Assembly: GCA_020634755.1 (NCBI GenBank)
Contig: JACKBC010000024.1
Coordinates: 1-64,000, forward strand
DNA: 64,000 bases
From: Caldilineaceae bacterium
Lineage (GTDB): Bacteria; Chloroflexota; Anaerolineae; Caldilineales; Caldilineaceae
Direction: 5' to 3'
Part shown: positions 18,007 to 26,389 of the stretch, piece after piece
Position numbering within the stretch: position 1 is the stretch's first letter
How the letters are laid out: every line of letters starts with the position of its first letter
Position numbers and translations under genes: made by a program
The notes under the pieces: model-generated
What the model was told of the DNA's origin: nothing
The model's database searches: none
The model's input: the letters and a program-made list of their open reading frames with translations, nothing else

Positions 18007-18049
18007 CAGAGTGGACATCTTTGCAAGCGATTGAAATAGGAATAATAGC

Positions 18050-19603
18050 ATGACAATAGCAACACTTTCATCTCCGAGCCTGGCTGCGGAGAATATTCAC
18101 TCAGGGCCGGCGCGCGTGCGTTTTGCTCCCAGCCCCACAGGGTATCTTCATTTGGGCGGTCTGCGCACGGCGCTTTTCAACTGGCTTTACGCACGCCACA
18201 CAGACGGTCAATTTATTTTACGCATTGAGGATACAGACCAGACGCGCTTTAGCGCAGACAGCCTGGAAGACATTATGCGGGGGCTGCGCTGGTTGGGGCT
18301 AAATTGGGATGAGGGCCCCGATGTGGGTGGCCCGTATGGTCCTTATATACAGACCGAACGCGCCGAGCTATATCAACAATACATTGAGCAGCTGATTGCG
18401 GCCGGCCACGCCTACCGCAGCTACATGACGGCGGACGAGCTATCGGCCCTGCGCGAAGAGCAAAAGGCCAAAGGGGTTACCCAAGGGTACGACCGCCGCG
18501 ACCGCAACTTGACGGCGCAGCAGATCGCCGCTTACGAAGCCGAGGGCCGTCCCTCGGTTGTGCGTCTCGTGGTGCCCATCGAAGGCGTCACCACCATTCA
18601 CGATCTCATCCGCGGCCAGACCACCTGGGATAATATAAATCTGCCCGCGGACCCGGTTCTTATGAAGAGCGATGGCCTGCCCACATATCATTTTGCCGTC
18701 GTAGTTGATGATCATCTCATGCAGATCACGCACATCCTACGCTCAGATGAGTGGCTCTCGTCAACACCGATTCACCAAATTATCTATGATGCCTTTGGTT
18801 GGGAAATGCCGCAGGTGGCCCATCTGCCCGTCATTTTGGACCCCAGCGGCAAGGGCAAAATGAGCAAACGCAAAAAGGTGGTGGCCGGCAAAGAATATCT
18901 GGCGCTGGTTCACGAATTTATCGAAGCCGGCTACCTGCCCGAAGCCATGCACAACTTTCTCACCAATATTGGCTGGAACTTTGACGCCGAGCGCGAAATT
19001 TTTGAACCCGAAGAAGCCATTGCGCGCTTCCAATTGGCAGACATTAATCCCGCGCCCGCCGCCCTACCCTATGAAAAGTTGGACTGGCTCAACGGCGTCT
19101 ACATTCGAGATTTAGCGCCCGGTGCGCTCAAAATGCGCATTGCGCCCTTTCTAAGTGCGGCGCTGGGGATGACCGAAGCCGAACTGCTCGCCAGCCCCAA
19201 GCTCGATGCGCTGATTCCGCTGATTCGCGAACGCATGAAGCGCCTGACCGATGTGGCCGATTTGTGCGATTGGGCCTTTATGCCCGCCGCCGAAATCAGC
19301 TACGCAGATCCCAAAATGTTGTTGGGCAAAAAGCTAGATGCGGCCCAAACCATTGCCGCCCTCCAGGCAGGGAGCCAGATGATGCGGGAAATGCCGGAAT
19401 TTACATCCGAGGCGTTGGAAGCTGCCTTTCGAGCCAAAGCCGATGAACTCGATCTGAAAGCAGGGAGCTTCTTTGGCCCCTTCCGCGCCGCCATTACCGG
19501 CAAAACCGTCTCCCCCCCGCTCTTCGAGAGCATGGCCGTGTTGGGGCGTGCAGAAGTGCTGGCGCGCGTCCAAAACGCCATTGCCGTACTACGCGAAATC
19601 TAG
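18050..19603 (+). CDS. gltX: Glutamyl-tRNA synthetase
   Basis: Class I synthetase of 517 residues, the usual length. The HIGH-type motif is in PSPTGYLHLGGLRTALFNW and the KMSKS motif in GKMSKRKKV. The C-terminal helical anticodon-binding region is complete. It charges tRNA-Glu, and in bacteria without GlnRS also tRNA-Gln, which is then amidated by GatCAB; a tRNA-Gln gene lies 72 bp downstream. It seems to be its own transcription unit. Confidence 0.97.
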   Translation: MTIATLSSPSLAAENIHSGPARVRFAPSPTGYLHLGGLRTALFNWLYARHTDGQFILRIEDTDQTRFSADSLEDIMRGLRWLGLNWDEGPDVGGPYGPYIQTERAELYQQYIEQLIAAGHAYRSYMTADELSALREEQKAKGVTQGYDRRDRNLTAQQIAAYEAEGRPSVVRLVVPIEGVTTIHDLIRGQTTWDNINLPADPVLMKSDGLPTYHFAVVVDDHLMQITHILRSDEWLSSTPIHQIIYDAFGWEMPQVAHLPVILDPSGKGKMSKRKKVVAGKEYLALVHEFIEAGYLPEAMHNFLTNIGWNFDAEREIFEPEEAIARFQLADINPAPAALPYEKLDWLNGVYIRDLAPGALKMRIAPFLSAALGMTEAELLASPKLDALIPLIRERMKRLTDVADLCDWAFMPAAEISYADPKMLLGKKLDAAQTIAALQAGSQMMREMPEFTSEALEAAFRAKADELDLKAGSFFGPFRAAITGKTVSPPLFESMAVLGRAEVLARVQNAIAVLREI

Positions 19604-19634
19604 CCGGAGAATCATGCTGTTTTCCATAAAGATT

Positions 19635-19663
19635 TTGCCCTATCCCCCATCCTATGCTATACT
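19635..19663 (+). promoter_or_regulatory. Promoter of tRNA-Gln
   Basis: TTGCCC (19635-19640), 17-bp spacer, TATACT (19658-19663); the predicted start is a few bases before the tRNA. Confidence 0.7.
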
Positions 19664-19675
19664 TTTCAGCATTGA

Positions 19676-19747
19676 TGGGGGATAGTTTAATCGGCAGAAC
19701 GTCTGACTCTGGATCAGATGGTTGGGGTTCAAATCCCTGTCCCCCAG
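19676..19747 (+). tRNA. tRNA-Gln (anticodon CTG)
   Basis: Acceptor arms TGGGGGA and TCCCCCA pair perfectly, with discriminator G at 19747. The anticodon stem TCTGA/TCAGA encloses loop CTCTGGA, giving anticodon CTG. The T arm contains GGTTCAAATCC. No CCA is encoded. Confidence 0.95.
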
Positions 19748-19853
19748 CTCTTACCTCACCGATGTGGGAGGCGCGGCAAGGCCGTGGGCAGTTAATTTAT
19801 TGCCTAATCTCGTATTCACTGCTATTCTCATGTTAAGGTGCGGTAGAACGTTA

Positions 19854-19901
19854 CAAAGTCCCGTTTTGGTTTCCTAGGCCTCGAACGGGGCTTTGTTGTT
19901 T
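19854..19901 (+). terminator. Intrinsic terminator after tRNA-Gln
   Basis: CAAAGTCCCGTT pairs with AACGGGGCTTTG across a ~18-nt loop, followed by a T-rich tail. Confidence 0.75.
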
Positions 19902-19931
19902 CTACAGATATTGCTTAAATATTAACCGCTA

Positions 19932-20390
19932 CTACCGGCGGCGGTTCTGTTCTTTCGCCTCAATAAAAGCCCAAAAGATCTTCAATTCCTCTTCGCTTAA
20001 TCCATTTCGTTCGCTCAAATGCGAATTTATCCGCTCCACCATCTCTTCAGAGACCCGATAGCTAGCTACTTCATACGCCCAAGACCGAATTGCATCCTCT
20101 TTGTGCCCCGTCAGCTTAGTCAACCTGAACAGCGAAATACCATCTATGGATGCTTTCACAAGCATATTCAGAATTGTTTCGGGGGCAGTTCGTCGTTTGC
20201 CAAACAGAAGCGCATCATAATCATATGGCTCGCTAAAGGTCTGGCGACAGGTGCTGCAAATATAGCGCTGGCATCCTTTGGCGGTAAATCCAAATTTCTG
20301 GAGGTTATGCTGTTTTTCGCTCTGACTTTTAGCATAGTTGGGACAGTTCTCATTTTGGCAGACAAGTTCTACCTGGACACTCTCCTTCAT
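19932..20390 (-). CDS. Zinc-ribbon/HTH protein resembling IS1 InsA
   Basis: A 152-residue protein. Cys 11 and 16 plus Cys 40, 45 and 48 (CQNENCPNY, RYICSTCRQTFSEPY) form a zinc ribbon as in InsA-like transposase N-domains, and the following residues (LVKASIDGISLFRLTKLTGH) look like a helix-turn-helix. No catalytic transposase half follows. It may be a transposase remnant or a domesticated DNA-binding protein. It is convergent with the tRNA. Confidence 0.65.
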   Translation of the reverse strand: MKESVQVELVCQNENCPNYAKSQSEKQHNLQKFGFTAKGCQRYICSTCRQTFSEPYDYDALLFGKRRTAPETILNMLVKASIDGISLFRLTKLTGHKEDAIRSWAYEVASYRVSEEMVERINSHLSERNGLSEEELKIFWAFIEAKEQNRRR

Positions 20391-20521
20391 GCAGTTCGTC
20401 CCATGCCCCTACGGGCGCTCAACATTGTGGAAGGGTATAGAGGATTGGTCGCCATTGTGCTACAACCAACCCCATTCGCGCAAATCTTAGAACAGCTGTT
20501 TGCACAAATGGTCATTGATTT

Positions 20522-23500
20522 TTAGCGGGTTGGATGTCCGCTTATAGCAGATAGCCCCCACATATATCCCACCAACACATTAACCGCGCCCCCCTCGCGC
20601 TGCACAGTGCCGCTGGCCACCACCAAGCGCTCGCCGCGCACGATCGCTCGCAAACGTTCATAAACGCGCGGCTTCAGCACCAGGTCCACCGTACCCGCCT
20701 CATCCTCGAGGGTTTGGAAGGTCACGCCTTTGGCCGTACCGGGACGTTGCACCACAATGGTCAACCCAGCCACTAGCACGCGCTGTCCCGCCGGCGCTTC
20801 CTTGACTTCCCAACTGCTCAGAATGTGCTGCTGACGCAACTGCGGCCGGTAAAGCGCCAGGATCTGCGTGGCCGCCGAGTATCCTATCAGCTCATACTCC
20901 CATGCCACCTGCTCTAGCAGGCGCAACGCCGGCAGCGCAATATCTGGCTCCATCGCTGGCAGCGCCAACGTGTGGGTGCGCAAATCTAACTGCTTCAGCT
21001 GCCACAGCAACTGCCGCCGTTCACCAAACGCATCCAGCGCCCCGGCCATAATCAGCGTCTCCAATAGGTCGGGTGGCACTTTGCTGCGCCGCGCCAGGTC
21101 TGCCAGGGAAGCAAATGGCCGCTCCTGGCGGACCCGCGCGATTTGCGCCCACGCCCGGTTGCCCATGCCTTTCACCGCCCGCAGCCCAGTGCGCAGATGC
21201 GGTGCGCCTTTGGCATCATAGGCCAGCGTATAAGCATAGTCGCTGGCCTGAATATCCGGGGACAGGATGGCCACACCGTGGCGTTTGGCGTCATTGATGA
21301 TGACTTCGGGGCTGTAAAACCCCATGGGCTGGTTGTTCAGAATAGCCACATAAAAGGGGCCGGGATAGTAGCGCTTGAGCCACAGATGGGCATAAGCCAC
21401 CAGGGCCAGCGAACCGGCGTGCGACTTGCAGAAGCCATAGCCGGCAAAGCCCGCCAACTGCTGATAAATGGCCTGCGCCTCCGCCGCGTCAATGCCCTGT
21501 TTGGCTGCCCCCTCAAGGAAACGCTGGCGCAGCGGCCCAAAGATGGTGGCTTCATCTTCACGGGCCAGGGCGCGTCGTAACAGGTCCGCTTCGCCCGCCG
21601 TAAAGCCGGCGGCCGCCATGGCAATCTGGATGGCCTGCTCCTGATAGAGCAGCACCCCATAGGTGTCGTGCAGCACGGGCTCCAGGCAAGCGTGAGCATA
21701 AGTCACCGCTTCCTGACCGGCTCGGCGCCGCAGTAGCGGGTTGACGCTGCCGGCCTGAATGGGACCGGGGCGCACAATGGCTACCTGCATCATCAGTTCG
21801 GTAAATTTGACTGGCTTGAGCCGCGGGCCAAAGCCCATCTGCGCCCGGCTCTCCACCTGGCTGGCGCCAATCGTGTCGCCACGCGCAATCATGGCGTACA
21901 CCTCTGCATCGGCCAGGTCAAGCGTGGTCAAATCAGGTGCTTCTACCCCGCTGCGCTCGATGGCCGCCAGGGCGTCGGTGATGACGTTGAGCGCGCGCAG
22001 CCCCAGCACATCCAGCTTAATCAGGCCGCAATCCTCCACGGCGTTTTTGTCCCACTGCACCACCACGCGGCCGGGCATGGTGGCCGGCTCCAGCGGCGCC
22101 AACTGCGCCAGCGGCTGCGCCGTAATCAGCATGCCGCCATTGTGGATGCCCAGATGACGCGGGGCGCCGTCCAGTTGCGGCAAGAGCTCACACAGCAGGC
22201 GCAGCGGGTGGTGGGCGGGCGCATCTTGGGGCAGCCGCGTGCGCAGTTGCTCGGCCGCGGCGCTAGCTGAGTGCGCATCCACGCTGTGGCTGAGCGCCAC
22301 GAGTTCAGCCGGCGGCAGACCCAGCACCTTGCCCAAATCCTGGATAGCGCTGCGCGCTTGATAGGTCACATGGTTGCAGACCATGGCCACGTGGTCGCGG
22401 CCAAAGTGCTCATAGATATAGGCAATCAGCTCGTCGCGGCGGTTGGTGTCAAAGTCGATGTCAATATCGGGCGCCGTAAAGCGGTCAGCGCTGAGGAAGC
22501 GCTCAAAGAGTAGGCCGTGGGCCAGCGGGTCAATGGGCGTAATGCCCAGCAGGTAGGTCACAATGCTGTTGCCCGCTGAGCCGCGCCCTTGGCCCCGAAT
22601 GCCCTGGCTGGCGGCATGAGCCATCAGATGCGCCACATGCAGAAAGAAACCGGCCAACTGCGCCCCCTCAATCACCTGTAGCTCGTGCGCCAGGCGCGAC
22701 AAAACCAGCGGGTTAAGGTCGGGATACTTGCGCGCCAGCTCGGTGTGACAACGCTCATACAGCTCGGCAAACTCGTTGCGTCCACTGGCTAGCACAAAGG
22801 GAGGAAAACGCTGCTGCGAAAAGTCGAGTGAGACCCGGCAGCGCTGGGCGATTTCCACGGTTGTGGCCAACGCCTGCGAATAAGGAGCAAAGCGCCGCGC
22901 CATCTCTGGCGGCGTGCAAAGAGAATAGCTGCTGTTCAGCGCCAAATGGCCCGCCCGCCGCGCCGCCGTCAGCGTCTGCTGATGGCGAATGGCCGTGACG
23001 CAATCGCGCAGGCGAGCGTACTCTGGATGAGCGTAGTAGACGTTGCCGGTGGCGGCCACGGGTAGTTCAAACTGCTGCGCCAATCCAGCCAGCTGGGCGT
23101 TGAGCCAGTGCGTTTGGGGCAGATAGTTGTGTTGCAGCTCCACATAGAGGTGCGCTGGGCCAAAAATCTCCTGCAAACGCTGTAGATGCGAGGCCGCGCC
23201 AGCGAAATCATGGCGCAAGATTGCGGCATCCAGCGGCCCTTGCCGCCCACCAGTCAGACAGATAAGTCCGTCGGCGTGCTGATACAACCACTCCCAAGTC
23301 AGACGCGCTTCAATCTTGCCCGGCCACTCATCCGCGACATCCCCATCGCCATCGGTCGCCATCTGGTCCAGGCGGCTGGCCGTAATCAGCTGACACAGAT
23401 TGGCATAGCCGCCTTGGTTTTGCGCCAGCAGCACCAGCGACGCGCCCTCCGCCAGCGTCACCTCCGCGCCAAAGACCGGATGCACATCGGCCGCCTGCGC

Positions 23501-23659
23501 CGCCTTCCAAAAGCGCACGGCGCCGGCCAGCGAGTTGGCGTCGGTCAGCGCCAGCGCGGTGTGACCGTGGGCGCGGGCCGCCTCCACCAATGCCTCTGGC
23601 GAGGAGACGCCGTCCAGCAGCGAAAAATAGGAGTGACAGTGCAGCTCCACATAAGCCAT
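20522..23659 (-). CDS. dnaE2: Error-prone DNA polymerase III alpha subunit, DnaE2/ImuC
   Basis: A C-family polymerase of 1045 residues, the DnaE2 length. N-terminal PHP domain: VELHCHSYFSLLDG, ALTDANSLAG. Catalytic aspartates are in APDIDIDFDTNRRDE and later IKLDVLGLRALN; the C terminus holds an OB fold (VLVAGLTIVVQRPGTAKG, TFQTLEDEAGTVD). DnaE2 acts with ImuA and ImuB in SOS-induced translesion synthesis. The gene is the last of the minus-strand cassette but is separated from the DUF6504-like gene by 164 bp, so it may also have its own start. Confidence 0.93.
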   Translation of the reverse strand: MAYVELHCHSYFSLLDGVSSPEALVEAARAHGHTALALTDANSLAGAVRFWKAAQAADVHPVFGAEVTLAEGASLVLLAQNQGGYANLCQLITASRLDQMATDGDGDVADEWPGKIEARLTWEWLYQHADGLICLTGGRQGPLDAAILRHDFAGAASHLQRLQEIFGPAHLYVELQHNYLPQTHWLNAQLAGLAQQFELPVAATGNVYYAHPEYARLRDCVTAIRHQQTLTAARRAGHLALNSSYSLCTPPEMARRFAPYSQALATTVEIAQRCRVSLDFSQQRFPPFVLASGRNEFAELYERCHTELARKYPDLNPLVLSRLAHELQVIEGAQLAGFFLHVAHLMAHAASQGIRGQGRGSAGNSIVTYLLGITPIDPLAHGLLFERFLSADRFTAPDIDIDFDTNRRDELIAYIYEHFGRDHVAMVCNHVTYQARSAIQDLGKVLGLPPAELVALSHSVDAHSASAAAEQLRTRLPQDAPAHHPLRLLCELLPQLDGAPRHLGIHNGGMLITAQPLAQLAPLEPATMPGRVVVQWDKNAVEDCGLIKLDVLGLRALNVITDALAAIERSGVEAPDLTTLDLADAEVYAMIARGDTIGASQVESRAQMGFGPRLKPVKFTELMMQVAIVRPGPIQAGSVNPLLRRRAGQEAVTYAHACLEPVLHDTYGVLLYQEQAIQIAMAAAGFTAGEADLLRRALAREDEATIFGPLRQRFLEGAAKQGIDAAEAQAIYQQLAGFAGYGFCKSHAGSLALVAYAHLWLKRYYPGPFYVAILNNQPMGFYSPEVIINDAKRHGVAILSPDIQASDYAYTLAYDAKGAPHLRTGLRAVKGMGNRAWAQIARVRQERPFASLADLARRSKVPPDLLETLIMAGALDAFGERRQLLWQLKQLDLRTHTLALPAMEPDIALPALRLLEQVAWEYELIGYSAATQILALYRPQLRQQHILSSWEVKEAPAGQRVLVAGLTIVVQRPGTAKGVTFQTLEDEAGTVDLVLKPRVYERLRAIVRGERLVVASGTVQREGGAVNVLVGYMWGLSAISGHPTR

Positions 23660-23823
23660 ATGACTTTGCTCTTTGGTTAGTGAGAAATCTCATTTTACCG
23701 CCAGGAACGCCAAGGGGCGCAAAGATTACACGCAAAACCCTTGCGAACCTTGGCGATCTTCGCGCTCTTGGCGGTGAAAAGAATAAATTGTCGGTGAGTC
23801 AGTCTTGCCCCTTTGCCCCCTGC

Positions 23824-24084
23824 TCAATCATAAATCTGCTCCAGAAACCACTGATCCGCCAACAAGTCCTGATAGATGACAAAGAGCGCGCCCTGGACTG
23901 TGGTGACTGTGAAATAGTGCCGACGCTGCACGCCGCCTGTTAACCACCAATCTGTTTCCACCCGCCACTCATCGGTAATCTGTTCGATGACAAAGATATG
24001 TTGTCTCCAGCTCAGGCGCAGGGGTCGACATTGAGAAGATAACGTTATTGCAATGGGTTGCGGGTCAGCGGGCAAGCGCGTCAT
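23824..24084 (-). CDS. Small DUF6504-like protein of the ImuB operon
   Basis: An ~86-residue protein. It starts at 24084 with ATG overlapping the imuB stop (ATGA), which fixes the start despite a longer open frame. Visible features are LRLSWRQHIFVIEQITDEWR, then VETDWWLTGG and RRHYFTVTT, matching my recollection of the small protein encoded after imuB in other bacteria. Tight coupling suggests a partner of the mutasome; its function is unknown. Confidence 0.7.
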   Translation of the reverse strand: MTRLPADPQPIAITLSSQCRPLRLSWRQHIFVIEQITDEWRVETDWWLTGGVQRRHYFTVTTVQGALFVIYQDLLADQWFLEQIYD

Positions 24085-25268
24085 GGCACGGGTTGGAGAG
24101 CGGCCCGACGGTGGGCCAGCGGATGGGTGGGGTCGGTTATGGCGCCGCGCAAGAGGACCGCCCCATAGCGCTGACGCAAGCCGGCCAGCCATTCTGTTGA
24201 CGAATCAACGGCGGCGGGCGCTTCTTCAAAAAGCCGAAGTTGCGTGGGTGGCGGCAGTTCCGCGGCTTGCAGGTTGGTGATCGTCACTTTGGTCAACTGC
24301 TCCGGCCAGATGAGCGTTTGCAACTGGTTAGCCAGGTGATTGCGCACGCGGCCCTCCTGGGCCGTAGGCTCCACAAAGGTGAGCGACAAAATCCGCTCCG
24401 CATCCCCAAAACAGAGTTCCAAATCGAGCCGCTGCAGGCCGCGACAGGAGACGGCAAAGGACGCCAGATAGGGTTGCAACGTCGCCATCAGCGCCGTCAC
24501 CACTGGGTCCAACTGGTGCAGGGGCTGGCCAAAGGGTATACCAATGGGGCTAAAGCGCTGCGTTACCGTGTTTACCACCGGTCGCGCATCGTGCCCCAGC
24601 GCCCACTGTTGGGCGGCGGCGCCGGCCTTGCCCAGCGCCGTTTGCACTTGGGCCGTAGGCAGCGCGCCAAACTGCCCCAGCGTGCGGATGCCCAGCCGGT
24701 CCAGCCAGCGCAACTCTTTGGGTGGCAGCGGCAGCAGCGTAATGGGCAGCGGTTGTAGAAAAGGGATTTCCTGGGCCGCGTCAATCAGCTTCATGCGCCC
24801 CGGCAACGTACGCATAGCCGCCGCCCGCGCCGTAAACTTGCCCGAATCCCAGCCCAGACAGGGCGTCAGTTCAGCGCCCAGCGTCCGCCGCAAGCGTCCG
24901 CCCAACTCCCCCGCCAGCGCTTGCACATCCTCCCGCTGCCGGCTCACCAGATGCAAATCCACATAGGCCAGTCCCCAACTTGCCTCCTCGGTGGGCAGCT
25001 CCCACCCGGTCAACGTTTCCAGCAGCGCCTGCTGCGTCTGCCCAAAGGCGGGCAAATTGGCCTCCTGAAACGCAATCTCCGGACAGGTCAGCTGCGCCCG
25101 TGCCGGCGTCATCGCCAAGTTCACGCCCGCCATCACCGCCGCCTCCGAAAGCGCCAGCAGCCGTTCCGCATTATCTAGAATAGCCAACGGCTGGCCCACC
25201 AGCGCCGGCCGCGCCTGATAGGTCAGATTGAGTAGCAGATTGGGGAGGTACGTGCAGAGGACGCTCAT
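24081..25268 (-). CDS. imuB: ImuB, catalytically inactive Y-family polymerase homologue
   Basis: A 395-residue protein with Y-family folds but without the catalytic acids: the start reads SVLCTYLPNLLLNLTY where active enzymes have a DxD motif, and the second acidic motif is replaced by SWGLAYVDL. The helix-hairpin-helix region (LDRLGIRTLGQFGALP) and the little-finger region are present. Near the C terminus QLRLFEE is a beta-clamp-binding motif. ImuB is the hub that links DnaE2 to the clamp and ImuA. It lies ~65 bp after imuA with short tandem repeats between. Confidence 0.9.
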   Translation of the reverse strand: MSVLCTYLPNLLLNLTYQARPALVGQPLAILDNAERLLALSEAAVMAGVNLAMTPARAQLTCPEIAFQEANLPAFGQTQQALLETLTGWELPTEEASWGLAYVDLHLVSRQREDVQALAGELGGRLRRTLGAELTPCLGWDSGKFTARAAAMRTLPGRMKLIDAAQEIPFLQPLPITLLPLPPKELRWLDRLGIRTLGQFGALPTAQVQTALGKAGAAAQQWALGHDARPVVNTVTQRFSPIGIPFGQPLHQLDPVVTALMATLQPYLASFAVSCRGLQRLDLELCFGDAERILSLTFVEPTAQEGRVRNHLANQLQTLIWPEQLTKVTITNLQAAELPPPTQLRLFEEAPAAVDSSTEWLAGLRQRYGAVLLRGAITDPTHPLAHRRAALQPVP

Positions 25269-25301
25269 GGTAATTTTGAAAGGATGAAGGGTCTGTCGAA
25301 G

Positions 25302-25340
25302 TCACCCTGTCACCCTGTCACCCTTTCACCTTGTCAAGCT
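25302..25340. repeat. Short tandem 8-bp repeats between imuA and imuB
   Basis: Imperfect repeats of CCCTGTCA (four to five units). Similar C-rich heptamer or octamer arrays occur elsewhere in the window (51350-51390, 57318-57393). Confidence 0.7.
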
Positions 25341-26122
25341 GCCCGCACCGTGCCGTTGAACTCAATGTCAATCTGCGCGCGGGCGCCCGCCGCGGCCCAG
25401 CGGCTTTTGCGCACGGTGGCCAGCCGCCGATAGCCGCGCCACTGGCCATCTCGGTCCAACCACTGCTGCACGTCAAAGTCCACGTGCAGTCCCGCCATCC
25501 GTCGCAGCGGCGCCATCTGGTCCCAGTGCAGCAGGCGCGCCAGCCACGGCGCCGACTCTTCCCCGATACAGAGCAGACCGGTTTGAGTGGCGTGCAGCAG
25601 CCGGTTGAGCTTGCTCAAGGCGCGATTGAGCTGCCGCGCCAGCGACGGCATGGCCAGCAGATCCGACACGCTGTCGACCAGAATAAGCCGATACACGTTG
25701 CCCGCGGCTAGATACAAGAGCAGCTCCACCGCCTGTTCCAGCGTCGGCGGCTGGTAAATATCCAGGCGCGTCAAATCCACCGCACAGCGCTGGATATAGT
25801 CCACATGCAGCTGCTGGTTCAGGCTGAGGATGGCTACGGGCGCCGCTGACTTTGACTTTTTAACCGCCTGCTGCGCCCCCATAAGCACCTTGTAGGCCAC
25901 GGTCAATTTGCCCGAGCCCAGCGGCCCCGTAAAGAGCGTGACATGGCCCAAGGGAATCCCCGCGCAGCCGGTAATGGCATCCAACCCGGCAAAGCTGGTG
26001 CTGACGTGGGGCGGCCGCCGCTGGGCAGGCAACTCACTGCCCTTTTGCAGGGCGCGCGCTCCATGTTGGCGCTGGATGGCGGCTACCGTACTCTCCAGCC
26101 GTTGACGTTTGGTGCGGGCCAT
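25334..26122 (-). CDS. imuA: ImuA, RecA-like SOS mutagenesis protein
   Basis: A 262-residue RecA-fold protein. The P loop is GPLGSGKLT, the Walker B-like strand is YRLILVDSVSDLL, and the N terminus has FAGLDAITGCAGIPLGHVTL like RecA/SulA-type ImuA proteins. In known cassettes ImuA modulates RecA and supports ImuB-DnaE2. It is the first gene of the minus-strand operon, preceded by a strong LexA-controlled promoter at 26237-26265. Confidence 0.9.
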   Translation of the reverse strand: MARTKRQRLESTVAAIQRQHGARALQKGSELPAQRRPPHVSTSFAGLDAITGCAGIPLGHVTLFTGPLGSGKLTVAYKVLMGAQQAVKKSKSAAPVAILSLNQQLHVDYIQRCAVDLTRLDIYQPPTLEQAVELLLYLAAGNVYRLILVDSVSDLLAMPSLARQLNRALSKLNRLLHATQTGLLCIGEESAPWLARLLHWDQMAPLRRMAGLHVDFDVQQWLDRDGQWRGYRRLATVRKSRWAAAGARAQIDIEFNGTVRAA

Positions 26123-26236
26123 GTTTTTTCCTCGAAAGGTGAAGTGTTGAGTGGATAATGGGTTGGCGAAGCAGCAATATGCAGCGTGAGAAGCAATGCA
26201 GGGGCGAAGAATCGTGGATGCCTATTTTGTTTTTAA

Positions 26237-26265
26237 TTTATAGAACATAAGTTCTAGTTTGTCAA
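26237..26265 (-). promoter_or_regulatory. imuA promoter with LexA (SOS) box in the spacer
   Basis: On the minus strand TTGACA (26260-26265), exactly 17 bp, then TATAAA (26237-26242). The spacer contains TAGAACATAAGTTCTA (26241-26256, + strand), a GAAC-N4-GTTC SOS box of the Gram-positive type. LexA bound here would block RNA polymerase directly. Confidence 0.9.
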
Positions 26266-26304
26266 AATTATGACATTCCCCAAAGCGCCCATTTTGAAAG
26301 ATGA

Positions 26305-26332
26305 TTGCCATTTAGCGCGTCTCATGTATAAT
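26305..26332 (+). promoter_or_regulatory. Promoter of the first NACHT-FGE gene
   Basis: TTGCCA (26305-26310), 16-bp spacer, perfect TATAAT (26327-26332). Start predicted near 26339, about 50 bp before the ATG. The LexA box lies ~50 bp upstream of the -35. Confidence 0.7.
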
Positions 26333-26389
26333 TGGACCATCCTTGCCTTTTGTGATCCAACTTATTTTCAACCAGCGGAGTTTGCATCC

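Noticed and set aside
20019..20525. Plus-strand 168-residue ORF
   Set aside because: It is antisense to the zinc-ribbon gene, whose cysteine spacing is convincing.
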